64,000 nt of DNA from Cristatella mucedo (lineage: Eukaryota > Bryozoa > Phylactolaemata > Cristatellidae). Both the position numbers and the translations under genes were made by a program. The stretch is taken from NCBI GenBank assembly GCA_009760855.2, contig WPIO01000141.1, forward strand, positions 435,501 through 499,500. Direction: 5' to 3'. Under the pieces are notes generated by a model. It ran no database searches. It saw only the letters and a program-made list of their open reading frames with translations, and was not told where the DNA came from. Positions 1 to 10,425 of this stretch are shown one piece after another (the first letter of the stretch is position 1; each line of letters begins with the position of its first letter).

Positions 1-420
1 GAATTACAAGTATCAAGCCAAGACAGAACTAAGGAGCTAGTTAAATTGTTTGCAAGCCACTGCGGAAGACAGCTCCTAATCTTGGATAGGGATCGGACGT
101 GATGGCTAGCTGTAGAAGTAGTATTCTGAAGGAAACTTAAAATTTAGGCTGCTGTCGCTGTAGAAGCAGTCTTCTGAATGAAGCTTTTAAAATTTAGACC
201 TGTCGAAAACGACACATAAATTTTGAGCTGTGGTGATGGTCGCACAACAGCATCACCTATTAGAAGAGCAAAGTCTTTTAATCCAGCCACATGCTTAGGG
301 TGTCCTATGAGCAGCAGTACGGTTTCATCATTTAGTTTCAAGAAGTTTTCCGACATCCTGGATCTAACGTGGGCAAGGCAAGCATTCAGTTTCACAGTTG
401 CTTCAGCAGGCATTCATTTC
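1..420 (-). mobile_element. LINE-B fragment (RT C-terminal part), cut by window edge
   Basis: On the minus strand this reads as a piece of the LINE-B reverse transcriptase just after the catalytic palm. The stretch SENFLKLNDE and the phrase LLLIGHPKHVAGLK match the LINE-B copy at 54056-55577, and bases 1-120 match the part of that copy that follows. Frame breaks near 120-200 show it is dead. Related to the CR1/L2/Rex1 group by its protein motifs; the family name LINE-B is mine. Confidence 0.8.
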
Positions 421-1399
421 TATACCAATTAGATACAGCTCTACCTATCCGTCTATCCATCTAAGCCTTGCTTCTCATCAAAATGACCGAATTCCCTCGC
501 TCGAAGCCTGCACGGACAGCATTTGCTATCCGATGGCCACCAACTTCATGAAGCCTAGCGGCAATTAGACCAACCTAATAGCTATGGATGGTGAAGCCTA
601 GTGTAACCCTCAAGTTGCAAGATCTCATCCTCACGATTTGCTCATTTAGCATTTACTTATTTACGTCTATTTAGCTTATTTATTTATTCGTTCATTTACT
701 CCAGCGATGTCTGCCCACTAAGGTGAGCGTGCTATTTCAAATTCTTCGTAGGTGAATGAGCAGATTTCTTCCACAGTCAAGTCGGCCACGTTTTAAATTC
801 TTAACACGTCTTTTGTGCCTGGGGAAGCATGAAGAGTAAATAGTCCTGCTTGATCATCATAGAACAAGAGGATGATGGAACCTCAAGTTCCTGACCTTAA
901 AATCGATGCACTGCTCGTTGGAGAGAGCCGTCGTGTGCCACAGAGAATTAGTGCGATGTAGCATGTGTGCCAACCGACAGACAGTCGCTGGAGAGTTTTG
1001 CACCACTTTTAAGCTCGGGAATGATTGACCTGCTATATGGACAGACTTGGCTGTGTTTCCCTCTCCAAGCCTCACAGCCATGCTCTTTTCGCTACGCTTC
1101 ACAGCTGACGGTAGGTCGATGACACGAGTGTGTAGCCGATGTGATCAGCAAGGAGAAAACGCCACTTTGAAGCTGAATACTGAATAGTTCGGTGCAGAGC
1201 CTGCAGGGCAGAGACTCCGGACAACAGGTGCTAATGGTTTCCGAGTGATTTGTTGTCACCAAGTGCCCCGGGAACGTTTGTGATCCACTGCCACCAGCAA
1301 TCAAATGCTTCTTGAGCTGCCTAGGAGCTATATCTGCTGGCAACGTCAGTCAGTTACATCTCACTCAACATTATGGCAGCAGCGTGCTGTCATGCAGCT
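421..1399. other. No recognised gene or repeat
   Basis: Short open frames only, none with a protein I recognise. If the SLC25A29 gene starts inside the window its first coding exon would have to be here or in 1737-2147. I looked for the expected carrier motif (a HPxD-type start of the first repeat followed by a GT donor) and did not find it. Confidence 0.4.
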
Positions 1400-1736
1400 G
1401 TTCTATTCCTCTGCTTAAAGACAATGGGACAGAAGCTTTTTCTCAGCAGGTCTGTCGAAGTCCTAGACATCCCTTGATTCTTACGCAATGACAGCTAATC
1501 CCCTGCTGCCGACTACGGCACATTCTTTCCAGCCGTCCTGAGCTGCTACTTCAATGCTAGTCACTACCTCAACTGCTTTCCTGACTTTGCTATGCTTCTC
1601 ACTTTCACTTTGTTTCGTCAGATGACGTCTGCTGGCTACATAATGCATGCCGAAAACCGCTTAGGCTGTGAGTGTGCCATACAAAATTCTCCTGTGTGAC
1701 ACCACAGTTTTTGTAACTTTGAGGAGTTACAGACTG
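1400..1736 (+). mobile_element. LINE-B 3' end fragment
   Basis: Matches the last 340 bases of LINE-B: the end of the RT frame (CCGACTACGGCACATTCTTT region) and the 3' UTR with the words CCGCTTAGGCTGTGAGTG and GAGGAGTTACAGAC. The usual ACATT-type tail is replaced by a long AT microsatellite, suggesting that the tail or a neighbouring tract has expanded. Confidence 0.8.
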
Positions 1737-1836
<100 letters not shown>

Positions 1837-2147
1837 CCCTGCCATTAACTAAGACAGAGCATTAAAAAACCGAAACAACCATCGAAGTGTTAACAATCAT
1901 GATCCATCCATTTTCACAAAGGAATGCCACCACTGATATTGTGCTGTACACTATTACTGTGGATCCCCCCCCCCCGACCTGCGACTGCCTCTGGTATCAC
2001 CTGCATCACCTGTAGCTTCGATATTGATCTGTCACACCTGCCTCTCTGGTAGCCTGGCTGAGCTGAGCTTGCTCCACGGTCGTCAGTAGGCTTCTAGTGA
2101 GCATGCTCGCTCTCTGGCTACTAGATCTGTGCTTTTCCGTCTTCCAG

Positions 2148-2376
2148 GTACGACTGCAGCTGCAGACGAACGGCTCGTATTATCGCGGCACACTGCATTG
2201 CTTTAAAGCCATCGTGCAACAAGAGGGCTTCCGAGGTCTGTACAAGGGCATATCGTCTCCTATGTACAGCTTTGCTCTGATTAATGCCATTGTCTTTGGA
2301 GTTCAAGGCAACATTCACCGAAGGTTATCCGACCCTACCAGCATTAGCAGCTATGCTCTATCCGGAGGGGCAGCAG
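2148..2376 (+). CDS. SLC25A29: SLC25A29-like gene, internal exon (first carrier repeat)
   Basis: Acceptor TCTTCCAG precedes 2148 and donor GTAAGA follows 2376. The exon starts in phase 0 with Val-Arg-Leu-Gln and ends one base into a Gly codon. It encodes the matrix loop and second helix of the first carrier repeat. The flanking 5' region has a pyrimidine tract (CTTTTCCGTCTTCCAG). Confidence 0.93.
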
Positions 2377-5300
2377 GTAAGAAACTTACTCCACACTTTC
2401 CATTATCAAAATGAATGCATGAGGGTTCATAATTTAGCAACAGTCGGTTGCCCTTACTCCAACGTTACCTACATAGGTTCTAATGCGCTCTGCTACAGAT
2501 TTTGTCTGGTTTGATTTACATGGCCCATTTACATGCTTCTCTCTCTTTCTCTCTCCCCTCCCTCCCTCCCTCCCTTTCTTCCTCACTCTCTTGATCTAAT
2601 TTCCCCACATTCCTCTCTCCCTTGTATCTGACTGATCTCAATCTCTCCTATCCCCACACATCTCTTTATTGGTGCATCTCTTTTCCCACATTTCCCTCTC
2701 CTGTTTTAAATCTCTCTTCATTGCTCTTATCAAAATGTGAGTGTTTCTCCAAATGCTCCGTCTGTGTAGTTTGACATTCTCTAAGCAGCAGATACGAAAT
2801 ACCACACAGAACACCGAAGCCGGCTCAAATAAGTTTGTTCAGGCAGACGCCGCAACGTTACAGTACGCAACTGCTCTGCCAGGCGTCCTCGACGTAACTC
2901 TCCGGGTCTTCGCTGCCCGTAACTTATATACCACTGCTATAAATCGAAATAGCCCATAATCCAACTACACTGTCATAATCTCAAAGATAGCCACAGTCAG
3001 GAAGGTAGCACCACTCCACCTCACTGCCGTTCTAATTCAGTGAGATTTCAGACTGTTGATGTAAGCGGCAGTCGGTCATCTAGAACTTCCTTTAAATGTG
3101 GGGTGTCTCAGGGTTTGGTCTTCTGCCTCCTTCTCTCCACTGTCTATGCTCCTCTCTGACTTATATCTATGCTCTCAATATCTCATATCTATGCTCCTCC
3201 TCTCGATATCTATGCTCTTGCTCTCACCGACACCTATGCTCTCCCTCTGATCGATACCTATGCTCTCCGTATGGCCAATATCATTGCCGAACGCATCGCA
3301 GCTTTCATGTTTATGCCGACGACACCCAGGTCTATCTATCATTTCACCCACCTAAGCCTTGCTGCCTTACACTCTTTGTTGGGTTCCCTTAATGCCTGCA
3401 TCGATGACATTCGCATTTTGATGTCTACTAACTGCTTGAATCTTAGCAATGTTAGCACAAGGCCTAATAGTCATGGGCAAGCCTTGTGTCACCCGAAAGC
3501 TGGAAGAGCTAACCCTCAAGACTGGTTATGGTTCGGTCTTGAGCTTCACTGCCTCCATATCAAGCATCGAATCGATTGCAAGATCATCAATCTGAATTTC
3601 AGGTCGATTTACTGGATTTCGCCCTCCTACCTGTAAATCCTTTGGTGATCGTGCCTTCGGCTGTGATGCGCCGATCGTCTGGTACATGCTTACGGCTACA
3701 GTTACTACGAAAACACTGCATCTTTTAAGTTGCAGCTAAAGATACCTCTGTTTGAGTTGGCTTTTTCTTCGTCCCAGTGAGCTATAATTTTTTGTTTCGG
3801 TGTGCTTTGAGTACCCTTCTGTGTGCGATTCAGTGCTTGTTAATAGCCAGAGGTATACTAACTGGTGGCCCTCAGTATCTTGATGGTGGCTTTAACAAGC
3901 TGGCCCTAAGCACGATGTGTGGCTTGCTTTTGGATGGTGGACACTGGCCCCTGTCACTAACCCCTGGGTGACTACATTAATATTTTTTAAGTATATTGCC
4001 CTAGAAGATCTAATTTTTCCTAGGCATAACTTCTGTAAAGGTATTGATTCTTTTGAAGCGAGTTTTAAAACGCCCGGATTGAGATCCAATTCTCTTATTT
4101 TGATTTACGAACGACCTATTGTTATTGTTAGTATTATTATTAAAGCCTGGCAGATAGGCTTGGTACCAGCGAGTAGAGCAACTGCCACATACTCTAACCT
4201 CTCAGACCGGTACTGTCTCCCCTTCAATCAGTGCATCGACTTCAAGGTACTTGCCAGTCACTTTTAAGTCCTTACATTTTTTGCCACACACTACCTATTA
4301 CAGATGAGGCTTACTCAGGAACTGCTGCTATGCTGACTGTGGTAGTTCGGCAGTGCCTCAAATAGATCTGAATACTTGGTAGATAGACTGCTTCTGGTGA
4401 ACCGTGATTGTGCACAAGGTAAGACGGTTGCTTTTCACGACCTCGGTCCCGTGGTTGTGGGTCCGAATACTTCGGTGGGTGATTCTTTATCGCCACTGCA
4501 AGCGGTGGTGATAGCCGTAAAGGCTGTATTGTTGCTATACAAAAGAGGCTGTTTAATGAGCTCGTATTATTATTATTATTACCGCATCTCTTTGAATTTG
4601 CCATCGACTGACATCACGACATGCCACGACTTTTGTTGACAGTTACAACAAAGCTGGAATTAACCTATTCCTCGTAGCATTTGCTGGACCCGTGTAAATT
4701 GCTCATCGCAGGCTCATGCATGCTGACTCTATACATGCTTTGACTAGTCAGTAGGTATGATTCTTTTCAAATGTGCTCCGAGTGCTGGAAGAATTAGTTA
4801 TCATAGAGCCTTAAAACTGACCCGAACATTGTCATATCAATGATGATTGACAAGGAAAGTACGTTTAAGAACCCCCATACACATAAGTATTAACTAAGGA
4901 AGCGTGGAAAAACCATTAACAGCCGACGACGAGTTACCAACCATGCCCGTTAATGTATTTTCACAAGAAAATGCCACCAGTGCTCCTGCCCCTTCACTTC
5001 TGCAATCTGCCACTGGCAGCAGCCTCTCTTTTTTATCTCAACTAGTAAGCATAGCTTCAGACTTACCGACGGCAAAGCTAAATAGCTTCAGACGGTCGGA
5101 TGCTTGGAGGCCATCTGGCATCGTAGTGCCTGCTGCCGGGTTACGTTGCTAGGTACTCTTGCCTTTGGATGAATAACATTGCGATGATCTTGCAGTCAGC
5201 CATGTAAAAGCTAAATTTGTCAGCCCTGGCCGTTTGCTCGGACTGGACAAGCCGGCAGCAGGAATCCAGCCCGATGTATTGGTAGGCATCCACGCGGTGG

Positions 5301-6803
5301 TCTGCTATTTTTGGTCTCTCTCACTCACAGCTGTTGGTCATCCATGACGTTGATCCTTGTTGGAGCTTGAGCACGAGAGAATTAGGAAAGCTCCAAGTGC
5401 AACAAGGGTGGCAAGCCGGCTGACCTAAGGTGACCTAGGATGTTTTGGTTGTGACACGTTGCCTAGCAAAGATCGATCGATCGATCGATCGCCTTGAAAG
5501 CCAGCAGCTGCAGCTGCAGGACTACGTTTAGTGAAGCCCGACCGTTCGATCTGGGCGACAGCAAGGGCTAAATGCTGCTCGTCCTAAGTGTTCGAGGGGC
5601 TGAAAAAGTCTTTTCTCTAAGCGGCTTCTACTGAATGCAACAAAGGAAGCTTTTCTTCTGCTGTTAATCAGACAGCCTTATTTACATGGCAGCAGAAGAG
5701 TCTGACAGCTGTCACACCCCTGCCCCACCCCTAGTGGCTCTATCCCCTTGCCCTACCTCTGGTAGCTCTTACACCCTCTGCCCCCCTTAAGGCTCTCACA
5801 CCCCTTGCCCCCACCCCTTTGTGGCTCTCACACCCTCTGCCTCCACCCCCTGTGGCTCTCACACCCCTTGCCCCCCACCCCCTGTGGCTCTCACAGCCCT
5901 GCCCCACCCCCTGTGACTCTGACCTCCGAACTTACAGCAACTGTAAGCAGTAGCGTGCTGCTTAAATTTAAGCACTTTGATTGCCGGGCTCAGATACAGA
6001 GGCAAACAGCGAGCCTAATGCCACAGTGGTACAAGCTATCGAGGGAGAAGGGTAAAAAAACGCTTTATGCCTTGCCTGCTGCTATTTGTCTAAATGTTCT
6101 GCCTCAAATAAGGGACTTGCTTGTTACAGGTTTTGTCCAGTCCTTCATCGGCGGTCCAATGGAGCTGGTCAAGATTCGTATGCAGATGCAGGGCACGGGG
6201 CAGAAGCAGCAGCAGTCGCTCGCAGGCGGCGCAGGCGGCAGCCCTGGCTCCGCCGCCGGTGGCGCCACCTACCGAGGTGCCATGGACTGCCTGTCGCGGA
6301 TCGTCAGGACCGAGGGCGTGCGCGGCATCTACAGGGGCATGACCTTCACCGTGCTGCGCGAGGTGCCGGCCTACATGATCTACTTCGCCTCGTACGAGCA
6401 CCTGTGCCGACAGTTCTCCAAGCGCCGCCATCCGGCGTACGAGCCGGCGCCCACGTGGGCGCTGCTGCTGAGCGGCGGCCTCGCCGGCTGCCTCAGCTGG
6501 CTCTTCCTCAATCCGGTCGACGTCATCAAGTCGCGAATGCAGATGGACGGCGTCGTGCAGGCCGACGGACGCGTGCTGAACGAGTACAGGGGCTACGCCG
6601 ACTGCATCTCCAAGTCCCTGTCTCGCGAAGGCTATTCTGTGCTGACCAAGGGCCTCACGTCCACGCTGCTGCGAGCGTTCCCCGCGAATGCTGCGACTCT
6701 CACGACGGTCACGTGGTTGCTTCGCCTCCTAAACCCGAAAGCGACCGAGGAGCAGCGCGCCGACACGGCCGAGCGCTCCGGCGTCATCGCCCAGCTCGAC
6801 TAG
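2148..6803 (+). CDS. SLC25A29: SLC25A29-like mitochondrial basic amino acid carrier, two exons, 5' exon missing
   Basis: Mitochondrial carrier (SLC25) of the inner membrane; vertebrate SLC25A29 moves arginine, lysine and related basic amino acids. Exons 2148-2376 and 6130-6803 join in phase (G|GT gives Gly) to a 300-residue partial protein. The first exon piece starts VRLQLQ and contains YYRGTLHCFKAIVQQEG and INAIVFGVQGN, which I recall as diagnostic for SLC25A29. Later come the second and third carrier signatures PMELVK and PVDVIK, each starting a repeat of two membrane helices. The missing part is the N-terminus with the first signature (about 25-30 residues), normally on its own exon ending in Lys at phase 0, which fits the Val start here. 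Odd: a Gln/Gly/Ala-rich insert of about 20 residues after MQMQG in the second matrix loop. Stop is TAG; a poly(A) signal follows at 7261. SLC25A29 is the best fit; SLC25A20 or SLC25A45 are less likely. Confidence 0.9.
3080..3770 (+). mobile_element. LINE-A fragment in SLC25A29 intron, decayed RT
   Basis: The reverse transcriptase motif YADDTQVYLSF is legible at 3312-3344, followed in a shifted frame by NACIDDIR and NCLNLSN, the counterparts of the LINE-A finger-palm region. Later bases match LINE-A text for the C-terminus (CGAATCGATTGCAAG, GGTGATCGTGCCTT). A short tandem repeat of ATCTATGCTCT-like units lies at 3160-3270. Several frame breaks: inactive. Confidence 0.8.
4185..4285 (+). mobile_element. 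Short LINE-A fragment
   Basis: About 100 bases matching the LINE-A segment that encodes LPVKQRIDFKVLS, including GCATCGACTTCAAGGTAC. Too short to say more; it is either a remnant of the copy at 3080-3770 or a separate piece. The sequence at 3771-4184 is not recognised. Confidence 0.55.
4400..4565 (+). mobile_element. SINE-A copy
   Basis: tRNA-derived SINE: remnant of a tRNA-like head (CACGACCTCGGTCCC, GTGGGTCCGAATAC as a decayed B box), then a conserved body (TTTATCGCCACTGCAAGCGG, TAGCCGTAAAGGCT, GCTATACAAAAGAGGCTG). Best copy for comparison is at 18757-18937. Ends with a TATTATTATT run. Confidence 0.8.
4566..5711. other. Unassigned intron sequence with (GATC)n at 5471-5491
   Basis: Intron of the SLC25A29-like gene with no recognised coding exon. 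Contains a perfect (GATC)5 run at 5471-5491 followed by CAGCAGCTGCAGCTGCAG. An 82-codon open frame at 4904-5152 has no recognisable domain. Confidence 0.5.
5712..5930. repeat. C-rich minisatellite, about 30 bp unit
   Basis: About seven imperfect copies of a 29-35 bp unit built on GTGGCTCTCACACCCCT followed by GCCCCCACCCCCT. It ends about 200 bp upstream of the splice acceptor of the last SLC25A29 exon. Strongly pyrimidine-rich on the + strand. Confidence 0.9.
6130..6803 (+). CDS. SLC25A29: SLC25A29-like gene, terminal exon (second and third carrier repeats)
   Basis: Acceptor TTGTTACAG precedes 6130; the exon starts with the last two bases of a Gly codon and runs to TAG at 6801-6803. Signatures PMELVK and PVDVIK, plus GIYRGM and LTKGLTSTLLRAFPANAA, are characteristic of the family. 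The exon is GC-rich (third positions mostly G or C), in contrast to the intron. The Gln/Gly/Ala-rich insert is at about 6205-6270. Confidence 0.95.
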
Positions 6804-7260
6804 CTCATGGCCCAGGCGGAGCTCTCGGTCGGAGGGAGGTTCGGAGAGTGGCCTCGAGGCGCCGAGCCCTCCTGAGAGCCACCGCAGACCGCTTCAGTGA
6901 CTCAAACGTGGCCATCTGACCCTCGGCGAGCGGATGAATGCAGTGGCCGGATGCAGTGGCCTGCGGCAACTGCATCCGCAGCATTGGCTTGCTGGCGGCA
7001 AGCACATTCCAACAGGTCATAGTCGACCGCTACCGACTAAGAGGTCAGTCAGACCGAGTCGGGTGTGCAGCCGAACGAGCCCTCTTCCCACATTCCGAAA
7101 TGGGTCCAAGCCAGCTGTGTTCACGTCGATCGGTCGCGTGGCACGAGACACAGCAGCCAACCCTCACAGTACAGTACCACTGTCCGGCGCTGGCAGTGCC
7201 CCCCTCTTGGATCCGGCCCTGGCCGGCACAGCTGCACATGGCTTCTTCCTCTGTCTGGAA

Positions 7261-7266
7261 AATAAA
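7261..7266 (+). terminator. Poly(A) signal AATAAA of the SLC25A29-like transcript
   Basis: First canonical AATAAA after the stop codon, giving a 3' UTR of about 480 bases. No other canonical signal lies between the stop and this site. A (GGGT)n run at 7382-7404 lies just downstream. Confidence 0.65.
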
Positions 7267-7381
7267 TTATAATCAACAGGTGCAGCTGTAGACATTTTAT
7301 GGGAGTCTTTCGGAAACCCTTCATAATTAATTACCAAGTTTGGTCGCCGTCCACCACCAGTTTATTCGACTGTGCGCAATA

Positions 7382-7404
7382 GGGGGGTGGGTGGGTGGGT
7401 GGGG
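7382..7404. repeat. (GGGT)n simple repeat
   Basis: Four GGGT units framed by G runs (GGGGGTGGGTGGGTGGGTGG), a potential G-quadruplex just after the SLC25A29 poly(A) signal. Confidence 0.85.
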
Positions 7405-7487
7405 AAGTGCTGCGCCGGTCATCCCTCACCAGCCACGGTTTCTCTTCTTGCTCCGCCCCTCTCCTTCCCTCCCTGCGTAGCTACGTA

Positions 7488-7640
7488 GCTTTAGCCTAGT
7501 GGTGAAGGTGCTCGCCTCACCCAAGGTCGAGGAATTTGATGACCAAGGTCGTAGGATCGAGCCCCTTGGCATGCGTGAAGCGCCTGAACCCAGATCAAGA
7601 TCTCTTTAAGGCACTTTAAACTTGGATTATTTACTTATTG
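7488..7640 (+). mobile_element. SINE-B copy
   Basis: tRNA-like head with an A-box-like TAGCCTAGTGGTGAAGG and B-box-like GGTCGTAGGATCGAGCCCC, followed by GTGAAGCGCCTGAAC. The same head and tail occur at 30375-30503 (+) and reversed at 10335-10425. The inter-box part has a duplicated CCAAGGTCG word, so it is not a functional tRNA gene. Confidence 0.72.
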
Positions 7641-7737
7641 TTTACATATGAGGCCGACAATGGCCTGCAGCCGAATGCAGGCCCACAACCAAACTGCACA
7701 GTAGTCTAGCTCAGTCAAGTTGCATAAGGACCTAGTA

Positions 7738-7960
7738 AGATCCTGAGCTGCTACTTCCATGCTACTCACTACCTCAGCTGCTCTCCTGACTGCTATGCTT
7801 GCCACTTTTTCTTTGTTGCGTGAGACGAAGTCTGTTGGCTACCGAATGCGTACCGAAAGCCGCTTAGGCTGTGAGTGCGCTATACAAAACTCTCCTGCAT
7901 AACACCCACATAGTCTTTATGACTTTGTGGAGTTACAGACGGAGATACATTACATTACAT
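7738..7960 (+). mobile_element. LINE-B 3' end copy
   Basis: 5'-truncated copy of the last 220 bases of LINE-B: end of the RT frame, 3' UTR (CCGCTTAGGCTGTGAGTGCG) and a short ACATTACATT tail. Very similar to the 3' end of the copy at 55577-55680, hence fairly recent. Confidence 0.9.
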
Positions 7961-8184
7961 AAGATCTTTAGTTTACCACTCATAGTACTTCCTGCTGTTG
8001 GCCAAGGAGCAAATGTGAGCTCTAGTCACATAATCATTGCAAACAAAGAAAGCCTTTGGAAATCCAATAGTAATTCGAAACAGAATATCTGTAAATCTGT
8101 GCACAGCCATTCTCTTTATATTCTTGATTAGCTGCTCAAGGTCTCGATCTTGTCATCCTAAGAATCCCATGACCCATCACCACA

Positions 8185-8600
8185 TTGATAATAATAAGAA
8201 GCTTTTTATATAGGTCTCCCTACGAGAGCTACATCTAGTCCTAAACGCTCTGAAATGGGAGCATGCAGGCTGAATAGTGCAGCACAAATCACGTGGGTAG
8301 AGCAAAAGATGTTAAGAAGCGTAGGTGCTTGAGATTTTAAAATGTCAAGTCGTGCAATGTTGCGGTGTCAGTCAGGTAGCGAGTTCTCGGCTTAAAGAGC
8401 CTAGGGTGGTCTCCAAAGGAGTCAAGGTTTGTTAGAGGCACAGCTTAACGACGTTGATTAGAAGAAGAGAATTTATGAATAAAAAGCACGGCGAGTGAGT
8501 TAGTGGCATAGACATACCGCAGCAAGGTAACGAAGGGACCTATAAATGAGTGATAGGACCTCGAATAGCTGCATTACTCTCAATCGAAACAGAAAGTCTT
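8185..8600 (-). mobile_element. Diverged LINE-A 3' end
   Basis: Keeps the order of landmarks seen in better LINE-A copies (TCTCCAAAGGAGTCAAGGTTTG, GAACGAAGGGACCTATAAA-like text) but with many substitutions. Old copy. The part at 8600-8880 could be a continuation but I could not align it. Confidence 0.55.
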
Positions 8601-8879
8601 ATTTCATTTGGTCTACGTTGCCGATTCAGTAACCGTAGCATATCACCTGCCGGACGAAGTTGGTCGACTTGACAGAAAGCCAATGAAGCTCAATAGGGGT
8701 GTCGTAATTTGCAATTTTCCTCACTTGCAAGTAGGCCAACACGGCAGCAGAGACGATTTGGTTATTCAACGACAACTCGTTATTGAGCAAGCAGCATGCC
8801 CCAAATTGAGGGCAGATATAGCCGGAATGATGCTTAGACGACGTAGCCGGAATGATGCTTAGACGAACCGCCCTAATCG

Positions 8880-9115
8880 TGAGGATGAGGTATTACTACG
8901 TGAGGGTGACACCAGGCTTGCCCTTAGCTATTAGGTTGAGTCTGTCACCATGAAGCTTGAGGAAATTAATGGCCGTGAGAGTGCGAATGTCGCAGATACC
9001 GAGGCTGCAACGAACTTGCCAGATAGACGCTACGACCTTACACGGGTCGAAGGTTAGGCAGATTAGCTGACTGCCCTCAGCCAAGTAATAGAAGTCATGC
9101 TTGTCTTTAGTGATG
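8880..9115 (-). mobile_element. Decayed LINE-A RT fragment
   Basis: Read on the minus strand, a frame contains AINFLKLHGDRLNLIAKGKP, the counterpart of the LINE-A segment ANFLKLNDDKTNLLVMGKP, preceded by a ruined YADD motif (YYLAEGSQLICLTFDP). Inactive, old. Confidence 0.7.
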
Positions 9116-9204
9116 ACACCGGCCTCTTTGCTTTTCTCCACTATGCAACACCTGTTGCTGGAGTAATTTGGCCCAATGGCATTTGCCATCATTTTCTTGT
9201 TGAC

Positions 9205-10085
9205 GTCAGGCAGATGCATTTGTCAGTACAGCCATCAGAGTCTGCTGGGGTGACTGATAAACTGAATGCCTGCCATGACAATGTTCGGCTATAAACGACA
9301 GCCAATTTTCTAAAACTAGCGATCATGAACTTGAATTAGTACTCATAGCAAACCCAAAACAGACGGTTGGAACAATTGCATACTTTGCTCTTTTAATTGA
9401 TGTTGCCTTAGCGCAATGTCACCATCGAGGCTTTGGCTACCGAAGGGCATCCCATCGATGGTGTGGCTATTGTGCCTGGGCTTCCAGAAAAAGCCCACTG
9501 CAGCTGGTGATTAATATGACTGCAAGGCTATTTAATAAATCCTTGAGGTTTGACCACGTGTCTCCTTTGCTAAAAGAGCTAGGATGGCTGCCGGTTGATC
9601 AACAGATAAAGAGTATCAAGTTCTTACTATGTAACACACAGCTCATCCTGGCTTGCTGACTTCATACCTAGCTGAACTGCTGCACCAGTTTCAACCTCCT
9701 CGTGCCTGCAGGCTCTCTATGGACCATAAAATAGCTATTTCCTTCCTCAGCTTACAGTCCTTTGGTGACAGAAGCTATTGCTCTGCACGTCCTAGGCTAT
9801 GGAACTCACTTCCACGAACGCAACAACAATTCTTGCTGCTGCCGTCTATGGCACATCCTTTCCAGTGGTCCTGGGCTGCTACTTTCATATTACTCACTAC
9901 CTCAAATGCTCTCCTGACTCAGCTATGCTTCTTACTTTTCTTTGTTGCATGAGATGAAGTCTGTTGGCTATGTATGGAAGGTATGCGTACCGAAAGTCGC
10001 TTAGGCTTTGAATTCACTATGCAAACTCTTCTGCATTACACCCACATAGTCTGTGTGGACTTACAGGTGGAGAGACATTACAATA
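9205..10085 (+). mobile_element. LINE-B copy with internal loss
   Basis: Two blocks match LINE-B in order: 9205-9340 (GATAAACTGAATGCCTGCCA, the ATEKLNACLADI region) and 9490-10085 (MAARLF region through the 3' UTR and a short ACATTACA tail). The part between is reduced compared with the copy at 54056. Frameshifted and inactive. Confidence 0.8.
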
Positions 10086-10334
10086 AGTGCACGTCATAGG
10101 TGTCCTCTACGTGAGTGCTCAAGTACAGATTCTATTTAGATGACTAACTCCACAGCTAGAATTTATGTTCGATCCATGTACAGGGACTGGCCAGCTCCGT
10201 GTCTGGTGACAGATCTTACTAGCTTTGTTCTAGTTCTAGTTCTGCCTGCTCTGCACTACTGTAATTCAGTATTGACATGCATTTAAAATATATAGTTCAG
10301 TTGTATAGCACTATCAGATAGCTTAATCTCCATT

Positions 10335-10425
10335 CAACCGCTTGCATATGGCACGGGGCTCGAGCCCACGACCATCAAATGCATTCACCTTGACCTTGGT
10401 CGGGGGGGGGGGGACTTAAACCATT
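10335..10425 (-). mobile_element. SINE-B copy, reversed
   Basis: The reverse complement reads GGTCAAGGTGAATGCATTTG then GGTCGTGGGCTCGAGCCCC, the SINE-B B-box region, and GTGCCATATGCAAGCGG, a version of its tail. A run of ten G at 10399-10410 abuts it. Confidence 0.6.

Noticed and set aside
6086-6919. 277-codon Arg-rich frame on + overlapping the carrier exon
   Set aside because: Shadow frame of the GC-rich SLC25A29 exon; no family features.
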